Part shown: positions 24,827 to 32,511 of the stretch, piece by piece
How positions within the stretch are numbered: position 1 is the stretch's first letter
Layout of the letters: each line of letters starts with the position of its first letter
DNA from: Clostridiales bacterium
GTDB taxonomy: Bacteria > Bacillota > Clostridia > Oscillospirales > CAG-272
Assembly: GCA_003522145.1 (NCBI GenBank)
Contig: DPGD01000052.1
Location: 1-36,703, forward strand
DNA: 36,703 bases
Direction of reading: 5' to 3'
Made by a program: the position numbers and the translations under genes
Notes under the pieces: model-generated
Databases searched by the model: none
The model's input: only the letters and a program-made list of their open reading frames with translations
What the model was told of the DNA's origin: nothing

Positions 24827-25366
24827 TTACTTTGCGTAGGGTGCGCCCAACATCGAGAGCAGATCTCTCGCTTCGGCGTCGGTCTTGGCTGTGGTCACGA
24901 ATACAATGTCCATGCCGCGGATCTTTTCCACCTTGTCGTATTCGATTTCGGGGAAGATCAGCTGCTCCTTCAGACCCAAAGCATAATTTCCTCTGCCGTC
25001 GAAGGCATTGGGATTGATGCCCTTGAAGTCACGGACACGAGGCAGTGCAAAGGTGAACAGCTTATCCACGAATTCGTACATTCTCTCGCCCCGCAGAGTC
25101 ACCTTCACGCCGATCTTCATGCCCTGACGGAGCTTGAAGTTTGCGACAGATTTTCTTGCATAGGTGGGAACGGCTTTCTGTCCTGCAATCAGAGTGATGT
25201 CGTTGATTACATTATCGATCGCCTTGCTGTTTTCCTTGGCATCGCCCACGCCCACATTGATAATCACCTTATCCAGCTTGGGAATCTGCATGACGCTCTT
25301 GTACTCATATTTCTTTAAAAGAGCCGGAGCAACATCGGCTTTGTACATATCCTTCAGTCTTGCCAT
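24827..25366 (-). CDS. rplE: 50S ribosomal protein L5
   Basis: Central protuberance protein binding 5S rRNA and contacting P-site tRNA. Length 179 aa: KYEYKSVMQIPKLDKVIINV, GQKAVPTYARKSVANFKLRQ, and the C-terminal MDIVFVTTAKTDAEARDLL. Normal. Confidence 0.97.
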   Translation of the reverse strand: MARLKDMYKADVAPALLKKYEYKSVMQIPKLDKVIINVGVGDAKENSKAIDNVINDITLIAGQKAVPTYARKSVANFKLRQGMKIGVKVTLRGERMYEFVDKLFTFALPRVRDFKGINPNAFDGRGNYALGLKEQLIFPEIEYDKVEKIRGMDIVFVTTAKTDAEARDLLSMLGAPYAK

Positions 25367-25383
25367 TTCTGTTTACTCCTCTC

Positions 25384-25689
25384 TCAAATCTTCTTGCGGC
25401 ACTTTGCGCAGACTCTGGTCTTTTTGCCGTTTTCAATGGAATATGCGGTGCGGACGCCCTTCTTGCAGTTGTCGCAGTAGAGCAGAACCTTGTCGGCGTA
25501 AATAGCGCCCTCGACCTTGATAATGCCGGCCTGGTCCCCTTCTTTTCTTGCCTTGGTGTGCTTGTTTACCACATGTACACCCGAGACAATGACCTTGTTC
25601 TCCTCAGGAGAAGTGGCAATCACCTTGCCCTTTGTGCCCTTGTCGTCACCGGAAATAACGATGACCGTATCATCTCTTTTGATTTTCAT
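25384..25689 (-). CDS. rplX: 50S ribosomal protein L24
   Basis: Assembly initiator of the 50S subunit, KOW domain. Length 101 aa from the ATG at 25689 (MKIKRDDTVIVISGDDKGTK). An ATG two codons earlier is too close to the GGAGG site (2 nt), so the second is chosen (8 nt). KVIVSGVHVVNKHTKA and a C-terminal Cys pair set, LYCDNCKKGVRT and RVCAKCRKKI, suggest a zinc-binding end, as in some Bacillota. Confidence 0.96.
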   Translation of the reverse strand: MKIKRDDTVIVISGDDKGTKGKVIATSPEENKVIVSGVHVVNKHTKARKEGDQAGIIKVEGAIYADKVLLYCDNCKKGVRTAYSIENGKKTRVCAKCRKKI

Positions 25690-25702
25690 CGTCATGCCCT
25701 CC

Positions 25703-26071
25703 TTACAGCACTTCGGGAGCCAGAGAAAGGATCTTAAGATAGTCCTTCTCACGAAGCTCTCTTGCCACAGGCCCAAAAATACGGGTGCCTCTGGGGTTCT
25801 TGTCTTCCTTGATGATGACGGCTGCATTGTCATCGAACTTGATATAGGAGCCATCGGCTCTCTTGATACCCTTAACACTTCTGACGATTACTGCCTTCAC
25901 CACTTCGCCCTTCTTGACGGTGCCGCCGGGAGTTGCCTTTTTGACGGTGGCTACCACCACATCGCCAATGTTGGCATATCTTCTTCCCGTACCGCCAAGG
26001 ACCCGAATGCACATCAATTCTTTTGCGCCGGTGTTGTCAGCAACCTTCATATAAGTTTGCTGTTGAATCAT
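25703..26071 (-). CDS. rplN: 50S ribosomal protein L14
   Basis: Subunit interface protein and site of RsfS silencing in many bacteria. Length 122 aa: MIQQQTYMKVADNTGAKELM, GDVVVATVKKATPGG and RGTRIFGPVARELRE. Conserved throughout. A 58-nt spacer separates it from rpsQ. Confidence 0.97.
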   Translation of the reverse strand: MIQQQTYMKVADNTGAKELMCIRVLGGTGRRYANIGDVVVATVKKATPGGTVKKGEVVKAVIVRSVKGIKRADGSYIKFDDNAAVIIKEDKNPRGTRIFGPVARELREKDYLKILSLAPEVL

Positions 26072-26129
26072 TGTGTGAATCCTCCGTTTTCGTACACGAT
26101 CCAGTCGTGCCTACTGTTTTTTCGTCTGA

Positions 26130-26396
26130 TTACTTCGCCTTTTCGATGATCGAAGCCAGTCTCCATCTCTTGGTTTTGGACATGGGTCTGGTCTCCATCA
26201 CTTCCACGATATCGCCCACGGTGCATTCGTTGTTCTCGTCGTGCACATGCAGCTTTATTCTTCTCTTCATAACCTTGCCGAACAGCGGATGCTTGAAGTT
26301 ATCCTCAATGGCGACCACTACGGTCTTGTCCATCTTGGTGCTGACAACCTTGCCCGTCCGGGTTTTGCGCAGGTTTCTTTCAATCGCTTCACTCAT
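26130..26396 (-). CDS. rpsQ: 30S ribosomal protein S17
   Basis: OB-fold 16S rRNA binder. Length 88 aa: LRKTRTGKVVSTKMDKTVVV, HPLFGKVMKRRIKLHVHDEN and VEVMETRPMSKTKRWRL. A GGAGATAAGTC-ATG start region is clear. Confidence 0.97.
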   Translation of the reverse strand: MSEAIERNLRKTRTGKVVSTKMDKTVVVAIEDNFKHPLFGKVMKRRIKLHVHDENNECTVGDIVEVMETRPMSKTKRWRLASIIEKAK

Positions 26397-26412
26397 GACT
26401 TATCTCCTCTCT

Positions 26413-26601
26413 TTACGCATTCTTCTCGTGAAGAACAGTCATCACACGAGCGATGTCCTTCTTGACATCTTCGATCTTGTGGGGATTGTCAAGCTGATTG
26501 ATCGCATGCTGGAAGCGAAGGTTGAACAGTTGCTCCTTCAGCTCCTTCAGTTTGCCGTTCAGCTCTTCAGCAGTCATGTTTCTCAGTTCTGTTGCTCTCA
26601 T
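26413..26601 (-). CDS. rpmC: 50S ribosomal protein L29
   Basis: Two-helix protein at the tunnel exit, 62 aa. It has ELRNMTAEELNGKLKELKEQ, then LFNLRFQHAINQLDNPHKIE. It lies 6 nt after the rplP stop. Confidence 0.97.
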   Translation of the reverse strand: MRATELRNMTAEELNGKLKELKEQLFNLRFQHAINQLDNPHKIEDVKKDIARVMTVLHEKNA

Positions 26602-26607
26602 CGCTGC

Positions 26608-27033
26608 TTATACCTCCTCGGTGGTTTGCTCTTTGCTCACAAACTTGCACTTGATGGGCAATTTGTGAGAGGCAAGACGCATAGCTTCCCTGGCAACATC
26701 GGGGGTGACTCCGTCCATCTCAAAGAGCACTCTGCCCGGCTTTACCACTGCCACCCAGTATTCAGGTGAGCCTTTACCGGAACCCATTCGGGTTTCAGCC
26801 GGCTTCTCGGTGATGGGCTTGTCGGGGAAAATCTTGATCCAGACCTGTCCGCCACGCTTGATATAACGGGTCATTGCAATACGGGCAGCCTCGATCTGAT
26901 TGCTGGTAATCCATGCCGGCTCCAGAGCCACCAAACCGAAGGAACCGTTGGAAATGGTGTTGCCTCTGGTTGCCTTACCCTTCAGACGACCGCGCTGAAC
27001 GCGTCTGAATTTTACTCTCTTGGGCATTAACAT
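26608..27033 (-). CDS. rplP: 50S ribosomal protein L16
   Basis: Helps place A-site tRNA. Length 141 aa: MLMPKRVKFRRVQRGRLKGK, WITSNQIEAARIAMTRYIKR, RMGSGKGSPEYWVAVVKPGR. I chose the first ATG (27033) because the GGAAGGGGGG run lies about 9 nt away and related proteins begin ML(M/L)PKRVK. The second ATG, two codons on, is possible. Confidence 0.96.
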   Translation of the reverse strand: MLMPKRVKFRRVQRGRLKGKATRGNTISNGSFGLVALEPAWITSNQIEAARIAMTRYIKRGGQVWIKIFPDKPITEKPAETRMGSGKGSPEYWVAVVKPGRVLFEMDGVTPDVAREAMRLASHKLPIKCKFVSKEQTTEEV

Positions 27034-27036
27034 TAC

Positions 27037-27894
27037 TTAGCGCCCCCCTTCCTTGTTGAACGGCTTGCGCTCGCCCTGAGGGCGTCTGTCGCCAAAGCGG
27101 CGCTCCCCGTTCTGGCCGCCCTGTCCGGGGCGTCTGTCGCCGAAGCGGCGGTCCCCTGCGGGCCGCTTGTCACCGAACCGACGGTCACCGAGCTTCCGGT
27201 CGCGGCGGTCATTTCTGGCAGGAGCCTGCTCCGTCGGCTTGATCGTGGTGAAGTGCTTCTTCACATCGGGCAAAACCTCGCCCTTGAAGATCCACACCTT
27301 CACACCGATCTTTCCGTAGGTGGTATGTGCTTCTGCAAAACCGTAGTCGATGTCCGCACGCAGTGTCTGCAGCGGAATGGTTCCTTCGTGGTAGTGCTCG
27401 GTACGGGCAATTTCTGCTCCGCCCAAACGGCCGCCCACAGTCACCTTGATGCCCTTTGCGCCCAAACGCATGGTACGCAGGATCGCCTGCTTCATGGCGC
27501 GGCGGAAAGAGGTTCTCTTTTCCAGTTGCAATGCGATATTCTCAGCAACCAACTGTGCATTCATATCGGGAACCCGCACTTCGATTACATTGACGGTAAC
27601 CGGCTTCTTCACCAGTGCCTCCAGCTCCTTGCGCAGATTCTCAATTTCCACGCCGCCCTTTCCGATCACAAGACCGGGCTTGGCGCAATGGATAAATACC
27701 TTCACTCTGTCTGCAGTCCGCTCGATCTCAATCTTGGGGATACCGGCTTCATAGAGCTTGGTCTTCAGAAATTTTCTGATCTTATAGTCGGAAACAAGGT
27801 TGTCGCCGAAGGTCTCGTCGCTGGCGAACCATCTTGAATCCCAGTTTTTAATCACGCCCACTCTTAAGCCGTGGGGATTTACTTTCTGACCCAT
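27037..27894 (-). CDS. rpsC: 30S ribosomal protein S3 with Arg-rich repeat tail
   Basis: mRNA entry-channel protein. Residues 1 to about 212 are a normal S3: MGQKVNPHGLRVGVIKNWDS, KH domain with GLVIGKGG (74-81), and RTEHYHEGTIPLQTLRADID. Residues 213-285 form an unusual basic tail with three copies of G-[DE]-R-R-F-G-D-[KR]-R-P at 236-245, 247-256 and 263-272. Total length 285 aa, against about 215-230 usually. The tail is probably disordered and RNA-binding. Its end overlaps the rplP start signals. Confidence 0.96.
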   Translation of the reverse strand: MGQKVNPHGLRVGVIKNWDSRWFASDETFGDNLVSDYKIRKFLKTKLYEAGIPKIEIERTADRVKVFIHCAKPGLVIGKGGVEIENLRKELEALVKKPVTVNVIEVRVPDMNAQLVAENIALQLEKRTSFRRAMKQAILRTMRLGAKGIKVTVGGRLGGAEIARTEHYHEGTIPLQTLRADIDYGFAEAHTTYGKIGVKVWIFKGEVLPDVKKHFTTIKPTEQAPARNDRRDRKLGDRRFGDKRPAGDRRFGDRRPGQGGQNGERRFGDRRPQGERKPFNKEGGR

Positions 27895-27915
27895 GAACTG
27901 TTTGAACCTCCTTCT

Positions 27916-28251
27916 TTAGTCTTTTTCAGTCACGACGATGGTCATGTGGCTGGTTCTCTTGAGAATGCGGTCTGCCGAGCCTCTGGCTCTGGGCATCATT
28001 CTCTTGAGGGTGGGTCCCGGGCAAACATAGCACTCGGACACATACAGATTGTCCTTATTCATCGAGAAATTGTTCTCTGCGTTTGCAACTGCGGAATCCA
28101 GCAATTTAATCAGATATTCGGACGCTGCCTTACGGGTGTTCTTCAGGATACCTTTCGCCTCGTCAACCGACTTGCCGCGAATGAGATCCAAAACGATAGA
28201 CACCTTGCGAGGAGAGATCCGAGCATATTTAAGAATAGCTTTTGCCTGCAT
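27916..28251 (-). CDS. rplV: 50S ribosomal protein L22
   Basis: Lines the exit tunnel. Length 111 aa: AKYIARISPRKV-like AILKYARISPRKVSIVLDLI, and the loop and C-terminal part GPTLKRMMPRARGSADRILK. Normal. Confidence 0.97.
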   Translation of the reverse strand: MQAKAILKYARISPRKVSIVLDLIRGKSVDEAKGILKNTRKAASEYLIKLLDSAVANAENNFSMNKDNLYVSECYVCPGPTLKRMMPRARGSADRILKRTSHMTIVVTEKD

Positions 28252-28287
28252 AAATATTGCCTCCCGTCGCTTATAGCGAATCTTTCA

Positions 28288-28569
28288 TTATTTTCCGTTA
28301 TTGGATGTTTTGGAACCTGCGTGGCCTTTGAAGGTTCTGGTCAAGGCGAATTCGCCCAGCTTATGTCCGACCATGTCCTCAGTGATATACACCGGAATGT
28401 GCTTCTTACCGTCATGAACGGCAATGGTGTGGCCCACAAATTCAGGGAATATTGTGGAAGCTCTGGACCAGGTCTTCAGAACTCTTTTTTCGCCTGCCTC
28501 GTTCATCGCCACGATGCGGTTAAACAGCTTGGCTTCGACGAACGGGCCTTTTTTCAGGCTTCTGCTCAT
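28288..28569 (-). CDS. rpsS: 30S ribosomal protein S19
   Basis: Head protein pairing with S13. Length 93 aa: MSRSLKKGPFVEAKLFNRIV, KTWSRASTIFPEFVGHTIAV, MVGHKLGEFALTRTFKGHAG. Diagnostic. Confidence 0.97.
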   Translation of the reverse strand: MSRSLKKGPFVEAKLFNRIVAMNEAGEKRVLKTWSRASTIFPEFVGHTIAVHDGKKHIPVYITEDMVGHKLGEFALTRTFKGHAGSKTSNNGK

Positions 28570-28587
28570 AATTTGCTGCCTCCTTTA

Positions 28588-29418
28588 TTATTTGCCGTTT
28601 CTGTGCTTTACAATGTTCTTCTCGGTTCTGGCCTTCTTGTTACGGGTCTTGTAACCCATAGCAGGCTTACCCCAAGGAGTAACAGGTCCGGGATGACCGA
28701 TGGGGGACTTACCTTCACCACCGCCGTGGGGGTGATCGCAGGGGTTCATGACCGAACCGCGCACTGTGGGACGAATGCCCTTGTGACGGGTCTTACCGGC
28801 TTTACCGACCTTCACTGTATCATGCTCGATGTTGCCGATCTGACCGATGGTCGCCTTGCAATCCAAACGGATCAACCGGACTTCGCCGGAGGGCAGACGG
28901 ATCTGTGCAGAACCGTTTTCCTTGGCCATCAGCTGTGCGGCCGTGCCGGCGCTTCTGACCAGCTGTCCGCCTTTGCCGGGGTACAGCTCAATGTTGTTGA
29001 TGAGCGTACCGACCGGAATATTCGCTACCGGCAGGGTGTTTCCGGGAATGATGTCGGCGGTTGCGCTGCTTTCCACAGTTGCGCCGTCGGTCAGTCCCGC
29101 AGGAGCCAGAATGTAGCTTCTGGTGCCGTTTTCATACTCGACCAGTGCGATATAGGCCGTTCTGTTGGGATCGTACTCCACACCGATAACCTTTGCGACC
29201 CCTTCTGTGGAGCGCTTGAAGTCGATCAGTCTGTACTTCACCTTGTTTCCGCCGCCGTGATGACGAACGGTGATTCTGCCGTAGTTGTTTCTTCCGGCAT
29301 GCTTTTTCAAATTGCTTAACAGCTTTTTCTCAGGAGAGAATTTGGTAACCTCATCAAAAGAAGGAACCGTCATACCTCTGCGACCGGGGGTCGTGGGCTT
29401 ATAAGCTTTCGTTGCCAT
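28588..29418 (-). CDS. rplB: 50S ribosomal protein L2
   Basis: Needed for subunit joining and peptidyl transfer. Length 276 aa: MATKAYKPTTPGRRGMTVPS, AGRNNYGRITVRHHGGGNKV, and the catalytic-region loop VMNPCDHPHGGGEGKSPIG with the conserved His. Normal. Confidence 0.97.
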   Translation of the reverse strand: MATKAYKPTTPGRRGMTVPSFDEVTKFSPEKKLLSNLKKHAGRNNYGRITVRHHGGGNKVKYRLIDFKRSTEGVAKVIGVEYDPNRTAYIALVEYENGTRSYILAPAGLTDGATVESSATADIIPGNTLPVANIPVGTLINNIELYPGKGGQLVRSAGTAAQLMAKENGSAQIRLPSGEVRLIRLDCKATIGQIGNIEHDTVKVGKAGKTRHKGIRPTVRGSVMNPCDHPHGGGEGKSPIGHPGPVTPWGKPAMGYKTRNKKARTEKNIVKHRNGK

Positions 29419-29435
29419 TCTGATTCACTCCTTCC

Positions 29436-29732
29436 TTACATCATGCCATCAAAGAACTCGATGGTCTTGGAATCGGCAGTCAGGGTTACGATTGCCTTTT
29501 TCCACTCGGAGGTGTATCCGAAATGAACGCCGACTCTCTTGGGCTTTTTCTTCATGCTGATCGTGTTGACGCTGGCAACCTTCGTGCCTTTGAACAGCTC
29601 TTCCACAGCCTTGGCAATTTCTGCCTTGGTCGCACTCTTGGCCACTTCAAAGGTGTAGCACTTGGAGGGGACTCTTGCCATGGAATCTTCGGTAATCACA
29701 GGTCTTACAATAATATCGTAAGAAGTTTTCAT
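29436..29732 (-). CDS. rplW: 50S ribosomal protein L23
   Basis: Tunnel-exit docking site for trigger factor and SRP. Length 98 aa from the ATG at 29732 (MKTSYDIIVRPVITEDSMAR). A GAGGAGG site lies inside the end of rplD, and the start overlaps the rplD stop (ATGA), so translation is likely coupled. VEELFKGTKVASVNTISMKK and RVGVHFGYTSEWKKAIVTL are typical. Confidence 0.96.
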   Translation of the reverse strand: MKTSYDIIVRPVITEDSMARVPSKCYTFEVAKSATKAEIAKAVEELFKGTKVASVNTISMKKKPKRVGVHFGYTSEWKKAIVTLTADSKTIEFFDGMM

Positions 29733-30355
29733 TGTGCATATACCTCCTCGATCTTCTTGGCAGCATCCTTCACCACCACAAAGCAGGTGCAATTGAGAAT
29801 GTCATACACATTGATGGTGTTGGTTTGTGCCGTCTTGGTGCCGGGGATGTTGGCAAAGCTCTTGATAACCTTCTCATCCACAGAATCCAAAACCACCAGG
29901 GTCTTGCCGTTGGCGCCTACAGCAGAGAGCATATTGACCATCGCTTTGGTCTTGTACTCGTTGGCTGTGATTGCGTCTAAGACGATCATTTCGCCTGCGG
30001 CGACCTTTGCGGAAAGTGCGCTCTTCATGGCCACCTTCTTGGTCTTTTTGTTCAGAGAGATGCGGTAGGTTCTGGGCTTGGGTCCAAGCGCCACTCCGCC
30101 GTGGGTCCACTGAGGAGCACGGGTGGAACCCTGTCTTGCTCTGCCGGTTCCCTTCTGTCTCCAGGGCTTCTTACCGCCGCCGGAAACCTCGGTTCTGGTC
30201 AGGGTAGACTGTGTACCCTGCCGCTGATTCATCAGATATGCTCTGACAGCGGAGTGAAGAACAGCGCCGTTTACTTCTGCGCCGAATACTTCGTCGGACA
30301 GCTCGATCGTGCCGACTTCTGCACCCGCCATATTCAATACTTTCAAATTAGGCAT
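29729..30355 (-). CDS. rplD: 50S ribosomal protein L4
   Basis: Tunnel constriction protein; in E. coli it also controls the S10 operon at the leader. Length 208 aa: RQGTQSTLTRTEVSGGGKKP, WRQKGTGRARQGSTRAPQW, GGVALGPKPRTY. Normal. Confidence 0.97.
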   Translation of the reverse strand: MPNLKVLNMAGAEVGTIELSDEVFGAEVNGAVLHSAVRAYLMNQRQGTQSTLTRTEVSGGGKKPWRQKGTGRARQGSTRAPQWTHGGVALGPKPRTYRISLNKKTKKVAMKSALSAKVAAGEMIVLDAITANEYKTKAMVNMLSAVGANGKTLVVLDSVDEKVIKSFANIPGTKTAQTNTINVYDILNCTCFVVVKDAAKKIEEVYAQ

Positions 30356-30373
30356 TGTGTTTCCTCCTTCCGC

Positions 30374-31006
30374 TTATGCTTTCACAGTATTCCGGATGAA
30401 CACGACCGAGCCTTTGCCGCCGGGCACAGCGCCCTTCAGAGCAATCAGGTTCAGGCCGGTATCGATCTTTGCCACTTCCAGATTCAGAACAGTAACCTGT
30501 TCGTTCCCGTACTGACCGGGCATGTGCTTGTTCTTGAAGATTCTGGACGGGGAAGAGTTTGCACCCATAGAACCGGGCTGACGGTGGATCGGGCCGGTGC
30601 CGTGGGTCATACGCAGAATATGCTGACCCCATCTCTTGACGCAACCGCTGTATCCGCGTCCCTTGGTGGTTCCGGTAACATCGACCTTTTCACCTGCCGC
30701 AAAAATGTCGGCGGTGACGGTATCGCCTGTCTTATATCCGGAAATGTCCTCCAAACGGAACTCCTTCAGATACTTCTTGGTTGTGCCGCCATATTTCTTG
30801 AAGTGACCTGCCTGGGGCTTGGTCGCCTTCTTCTCAGCCACATCCACAAATCCCAGCTGGATCGCTTCATAGCCGTCGGTTTCCTTGGTCTTTACCTGGG
30901 AAACCACGCAGGGGCCTGCCTCGATCACCGTTACGGGAATGGCATTGCCCTTTTCGTCAAAGATCTGCGTCATGCCGATCTTTTTACCGATAATACCCTT
31001 CTTCAT
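30374..31006 (-). CDS. rplC: 50S ribosomal protein L3
   Basis: Early 50S assembly protein near the peptidyl transferase centre. Length 210 aa: KKGIIGKKIGMTQIFDEKGN, GTTKGRGYSGCVKRWGQHIL, and RQPGSMGANSSPSRIFKNKH. A GGAGG site precedes the ATG. Confidence 0.97.
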   Translation of the reverse strand: MKKGIIGKKIGMTQIFDEKGNAIPVTVIEAGPCVVSQVKTKETDGYEAIQLGFVDVAEKKATKPQAGHFKKYGGTTKKYLKEFRLEDISGYKTGDTVTADIFAAGEKVDVTGTTKGRGYSGCVKRWGQHILRMTHGTGPIHRQPGSMGANSSPSRIFKNKHMPGQYGNEQVTVLNLEVAKIDTGLNLIALKGAVPGGKGSVVFIRNTVKA

Positions 31007-31128
31007 AGATTTTTTCCTCCTATGTTTTAGTTATTGGTCGGTGGTTCAACCGTCTTCCCCGGGTAAAGGAAGGGGATTTCTACCGACTTGACATAAAACT
31101 CCGACAGGTGCCGGATCCGTCTGCTTGA
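31007..31128 (-). promoter_or_regulatory. structured 122-nt spacer between rpsJ and rplC
   Basis: Longer than other gaps in the operon. GTCGGT (minus strand of 31082-31087) can pair with ACCGAC (31037-31042), enclosing a UCCCC/GGGGA stem (31055-31076) and a small GGTT/AACC hairpin. There is no T run after it. It may be a leader-type element ahead of rplC-rplD or a processing site. Confidence 0.4.
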
Positions 31129-31440
31129 TTAAGACTTTACCGAAATTTCAACGCCTGCGGGAAGTTCCAGAGACATGATCGCTTCGATGACCTTGTCTTC
31201 AGGTTTCACCAGATCAATCAGTCTCTTGTGGGTTTTGGTCTCAAACTGCTCTCTGCTGTCCTTGTACTTGTGTACTGCACGCAGAATCGTCACAACCTCC
31301 CTCTCGGTGGGAAGCGGAATGGGGCCAGAAACGGTTGCGCCGTTTCTCTTGGCGGTCTCCACGATCTTCTCTGCCGCCTGCTCTACCAAGGTGTGATCGT
31401 AACTCTTCAGTCTGATTCTCACATTCTGTACTGCTGCCAC
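31129..31440 (-). CDS. rpsJ: 30S ribosomal protein S10 (GTG start)
   Basis: Head protein, also NusE in antitermination. Length 103 aa from a GTG at 31440. The protein then reads (M)AAVQNVRIRLKSYDHTLVEQ, as in the family. AAGGAGG lies 9 nt upstream. The open frame reaches 31518, but the extra N-terminus does not look like S10. GPIPLPTEREVVTILRAVHK and HKRLIDLVKPEDKVIEAI are typical. First gene of the ribosomal block. Confidence 0.96.
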   Translation of the reverse strand: MAAVQNVRIRLKSYDHTLVEQAAEKIVETAKRNGATVSGPIPLPTEREVVTILRAVHKYKDSREQFETKTHKRLIDLVKPEDKVIEAIMSLELPAGVEISVKS

Positions 31441-31690
31441 TGTTGTTTGCCTCCTTATTTTTTGAATAAATGGGGCGGGATACCTGCCAATCCTTTTACA
31501 CTTTGCCGGGTGTTTCACAAGGGCCCCTTAAGAAATCCGGAACTCTGCGGTTGGGTTAGACCGAAAATTCCGGCATCCAGCTTTCGGCAAAAGAATGCGC
31601 AATGCTCTTTTTCGCCCGTTCTACGGACATACTCCACGAAAATTCCCTGCATTCTCTGCAGCAACCTTTCGCTTCATCGCATATCAAGCC
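31441..31690 (-). promoter_or_regulatory. S10 operon leader, about 250 nt
   Basis: Untranslated leader between the promoter at 31696-31724 and the rpsJ GTG. It has several short stems: CTGCA/TGCAG (about 31647-31661), CCGAAA/TTTCGG (about 31561-31592), and the palindrome AAGGGGCCCTT near 31520. It also holds a 45-codon open frame, listed separately. It may take part in ribosomal-protein feedback, but no known leader family is recognised. Confidence 0.45.
31515..31652 (-). CDS. possible upstream ORF in the S10 leader (45 aa)
   Basis: ATG at 31652, stop TGA at 31515-31517. The peptide begins MQGIFVEYVRRTGEKEHCAF and ends SSGFLKGPL. A weak AAAGG site lies about 12 nt upstream. It matches no family I know. 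It could be a leader peptide, an unrelated open frame, or part of a conserved repeat. Confidence 0.22.
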   Translation of the reverse strand: MQGIFVEYVRRTGEKEHCAFFCRKLDAGIFGLTQPQSSGFLKGPL

Positions 31691-31695
31691 TTTCG

Positions 31696-31724
31696 ATTGT
31701 ATCATAGTCTCGTTGAAAATTCAA
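31696..31724 (-). promoter_or_regulatory. promoter of the S10-spc-alpha operon
   Basis: Minus strand: -35 TTGAAT (31719-31724), exactly 17 nt, -10 TACAAT (31696-31701). An A/T-only block with CTTTTTTAAAAAAG and poly-A/T follows upstream (31728-31800) and looks like an UP element. Transcription should start near 31688. Confidence 0.75.
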
Positions 31725-31839
31725 GTGCTTTTTTAAAAAAGAAGGCAAAAAAAAATCAAATTTACAATTTGTTTACAAACTAAAATACGATAAATTTGTA
31801 AATATGTAGAAATTCTGCAACTTCTGTCTCTATTTGCTC

Positions 31840-31868
31840 TTGACAAGACGAAAAATGTGTGCTATTTT
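31840..31868 (+). promoter_or_regulatory. promoter of the AbrB-type regulator gene
   Basis: Perfect -35 TTGACA (31840-31845), 17-nt spacer, -10 TATTTT (31863-31868). It is divergent from the S10 promoter, with about 115 bp of very A/T-rich DNA between. Confidence 0.75.
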
Positions 31869-31940
31869 GTAAGTGTGAGTCGGGGAGTGGCGAAAGAGCA
31901 CTGTTTCGGCCTGAATATCTGAAAAGGCAGGTTTTACATC

Positions 31941-32192
31941 ATGAAGTCTACCGGTATTGTCCGCCCTATTGATTCTTTGGGCAGAGTGGTTTTGCCGAAG
32001 GAATTGCGGGAGACGCTTCAAATCAGCACAAAGGATCCTTTGGAAATCTTCGTAGAAAATGACAAGATCATTCTGAAGAAATATTCTCCCTGCTGTATTT
32101 TTTGCGGAAACGGCGATGAGGTCACCTATTATAAAGGGAAATTGATTTGCAGGGACTGTTTGGAAGCGCTGAAGAGCATTACCGCTTTTTGA
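31941..32192 (+). CDS. AbrB/SpoVT-type DNA-binding regulator with CxxC pair tail
   Basis: Protein of 83 aa. Residues 1-48 are the swapped-hairpin AbrB domain: MKSTGIVRPIDSLGRVVLPK, ELRETLQISTKDPLEIFVEN. The C-terminal part has CCIFCGNGDE and LICRDC, two Cys-x2-Cys pairs that may bind zinc. Such proteins dimerise and often act in transition-state or sporulation control and on their own promoters. The target is unknown. An AGGCAGG site lies about 10 nt before the ATG. It stands alone with its own promoter. Confidence 0.9.
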   Translation: MKSTGIVRPIDSLGRVVLPKELRETLQISTKDPLEIFVENDKIILKKYSPCCIFCGNGDEVTYYKGKLICRDCLEALKSITAF

Positions 32193-32204
32193 GCGCTCCT
32201 CAAA

Positions 32205-32242
32205 GGGGATGTTAAAAACCTTTCGGAATTTTTAACATCCCC
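32205..32242 (+). terminator. hairpin after the AbrB-type gene
   Basis: GGGGATGTTAAAAA, loop of 10, TTTTTAACATCCCC: a 14-bp perfect stem starting 12 nt past the stop. There is no T run after it, so it may stabilise the mRNA end or act with the next hairpin. Confidence 0.6.
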
Positions 32243-32372
32243 AACAACATGGTTCTTGGCGGCTTTCTGCCGTCATTTTGCCGCATCATCCAACGAAATT
32301 TCCACAGAATGAAGGGCATAACCGATCAAGACCCCATCAAAAATCCCGAAATCCCCACCGGCATTTTTGAGA

Positions 32373-32410
32373 GGCTGTAAAAAACATCGAGTTTTTTACA
32401 GCCCTTTTTT
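32373..32410 (+). terminator. rho-independent terminator
   Basis: GGCTGTAAAAAAC, loop ATCGA, GTTTTTTACAGCC, then CTTTTTT. A 13-bp stem with a T run; canonical. Confidence 0.88.
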
Positions 32411-32511
32411 GTCTTACGCCGATAGTCAAAAAAGCAGAATGGCACAGGAGCACAAAAGCATGGGAAATCAGAAAAAAAGAGCCCACAGCGCCCTTTACTT
32501 TCCAGTGAAGC

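Noticed and set aside
27037..27255. The repeated GGCGACCGGCGG-like DNA in the rpsC tail as a CRISPR or other array
   Set aside because: The repeats are in frame and code for a regular decapeptide; there are no unique spacers of equal length.
27871..29319. 482-codon plus-strand frame over rplV-rpsS-rplB
   Set aside because: Antisense of conserved ribosomal protein genes; no start signal.
13807..31652. The 15-base word ATGCAGGGAATTTTC at 13807 (plus) and 31652 (minus), each upstream of a gene
   Set aside because: A 15-base match between two places is expected by chance a few times in a window this size on two strands, and the flanks do not align.
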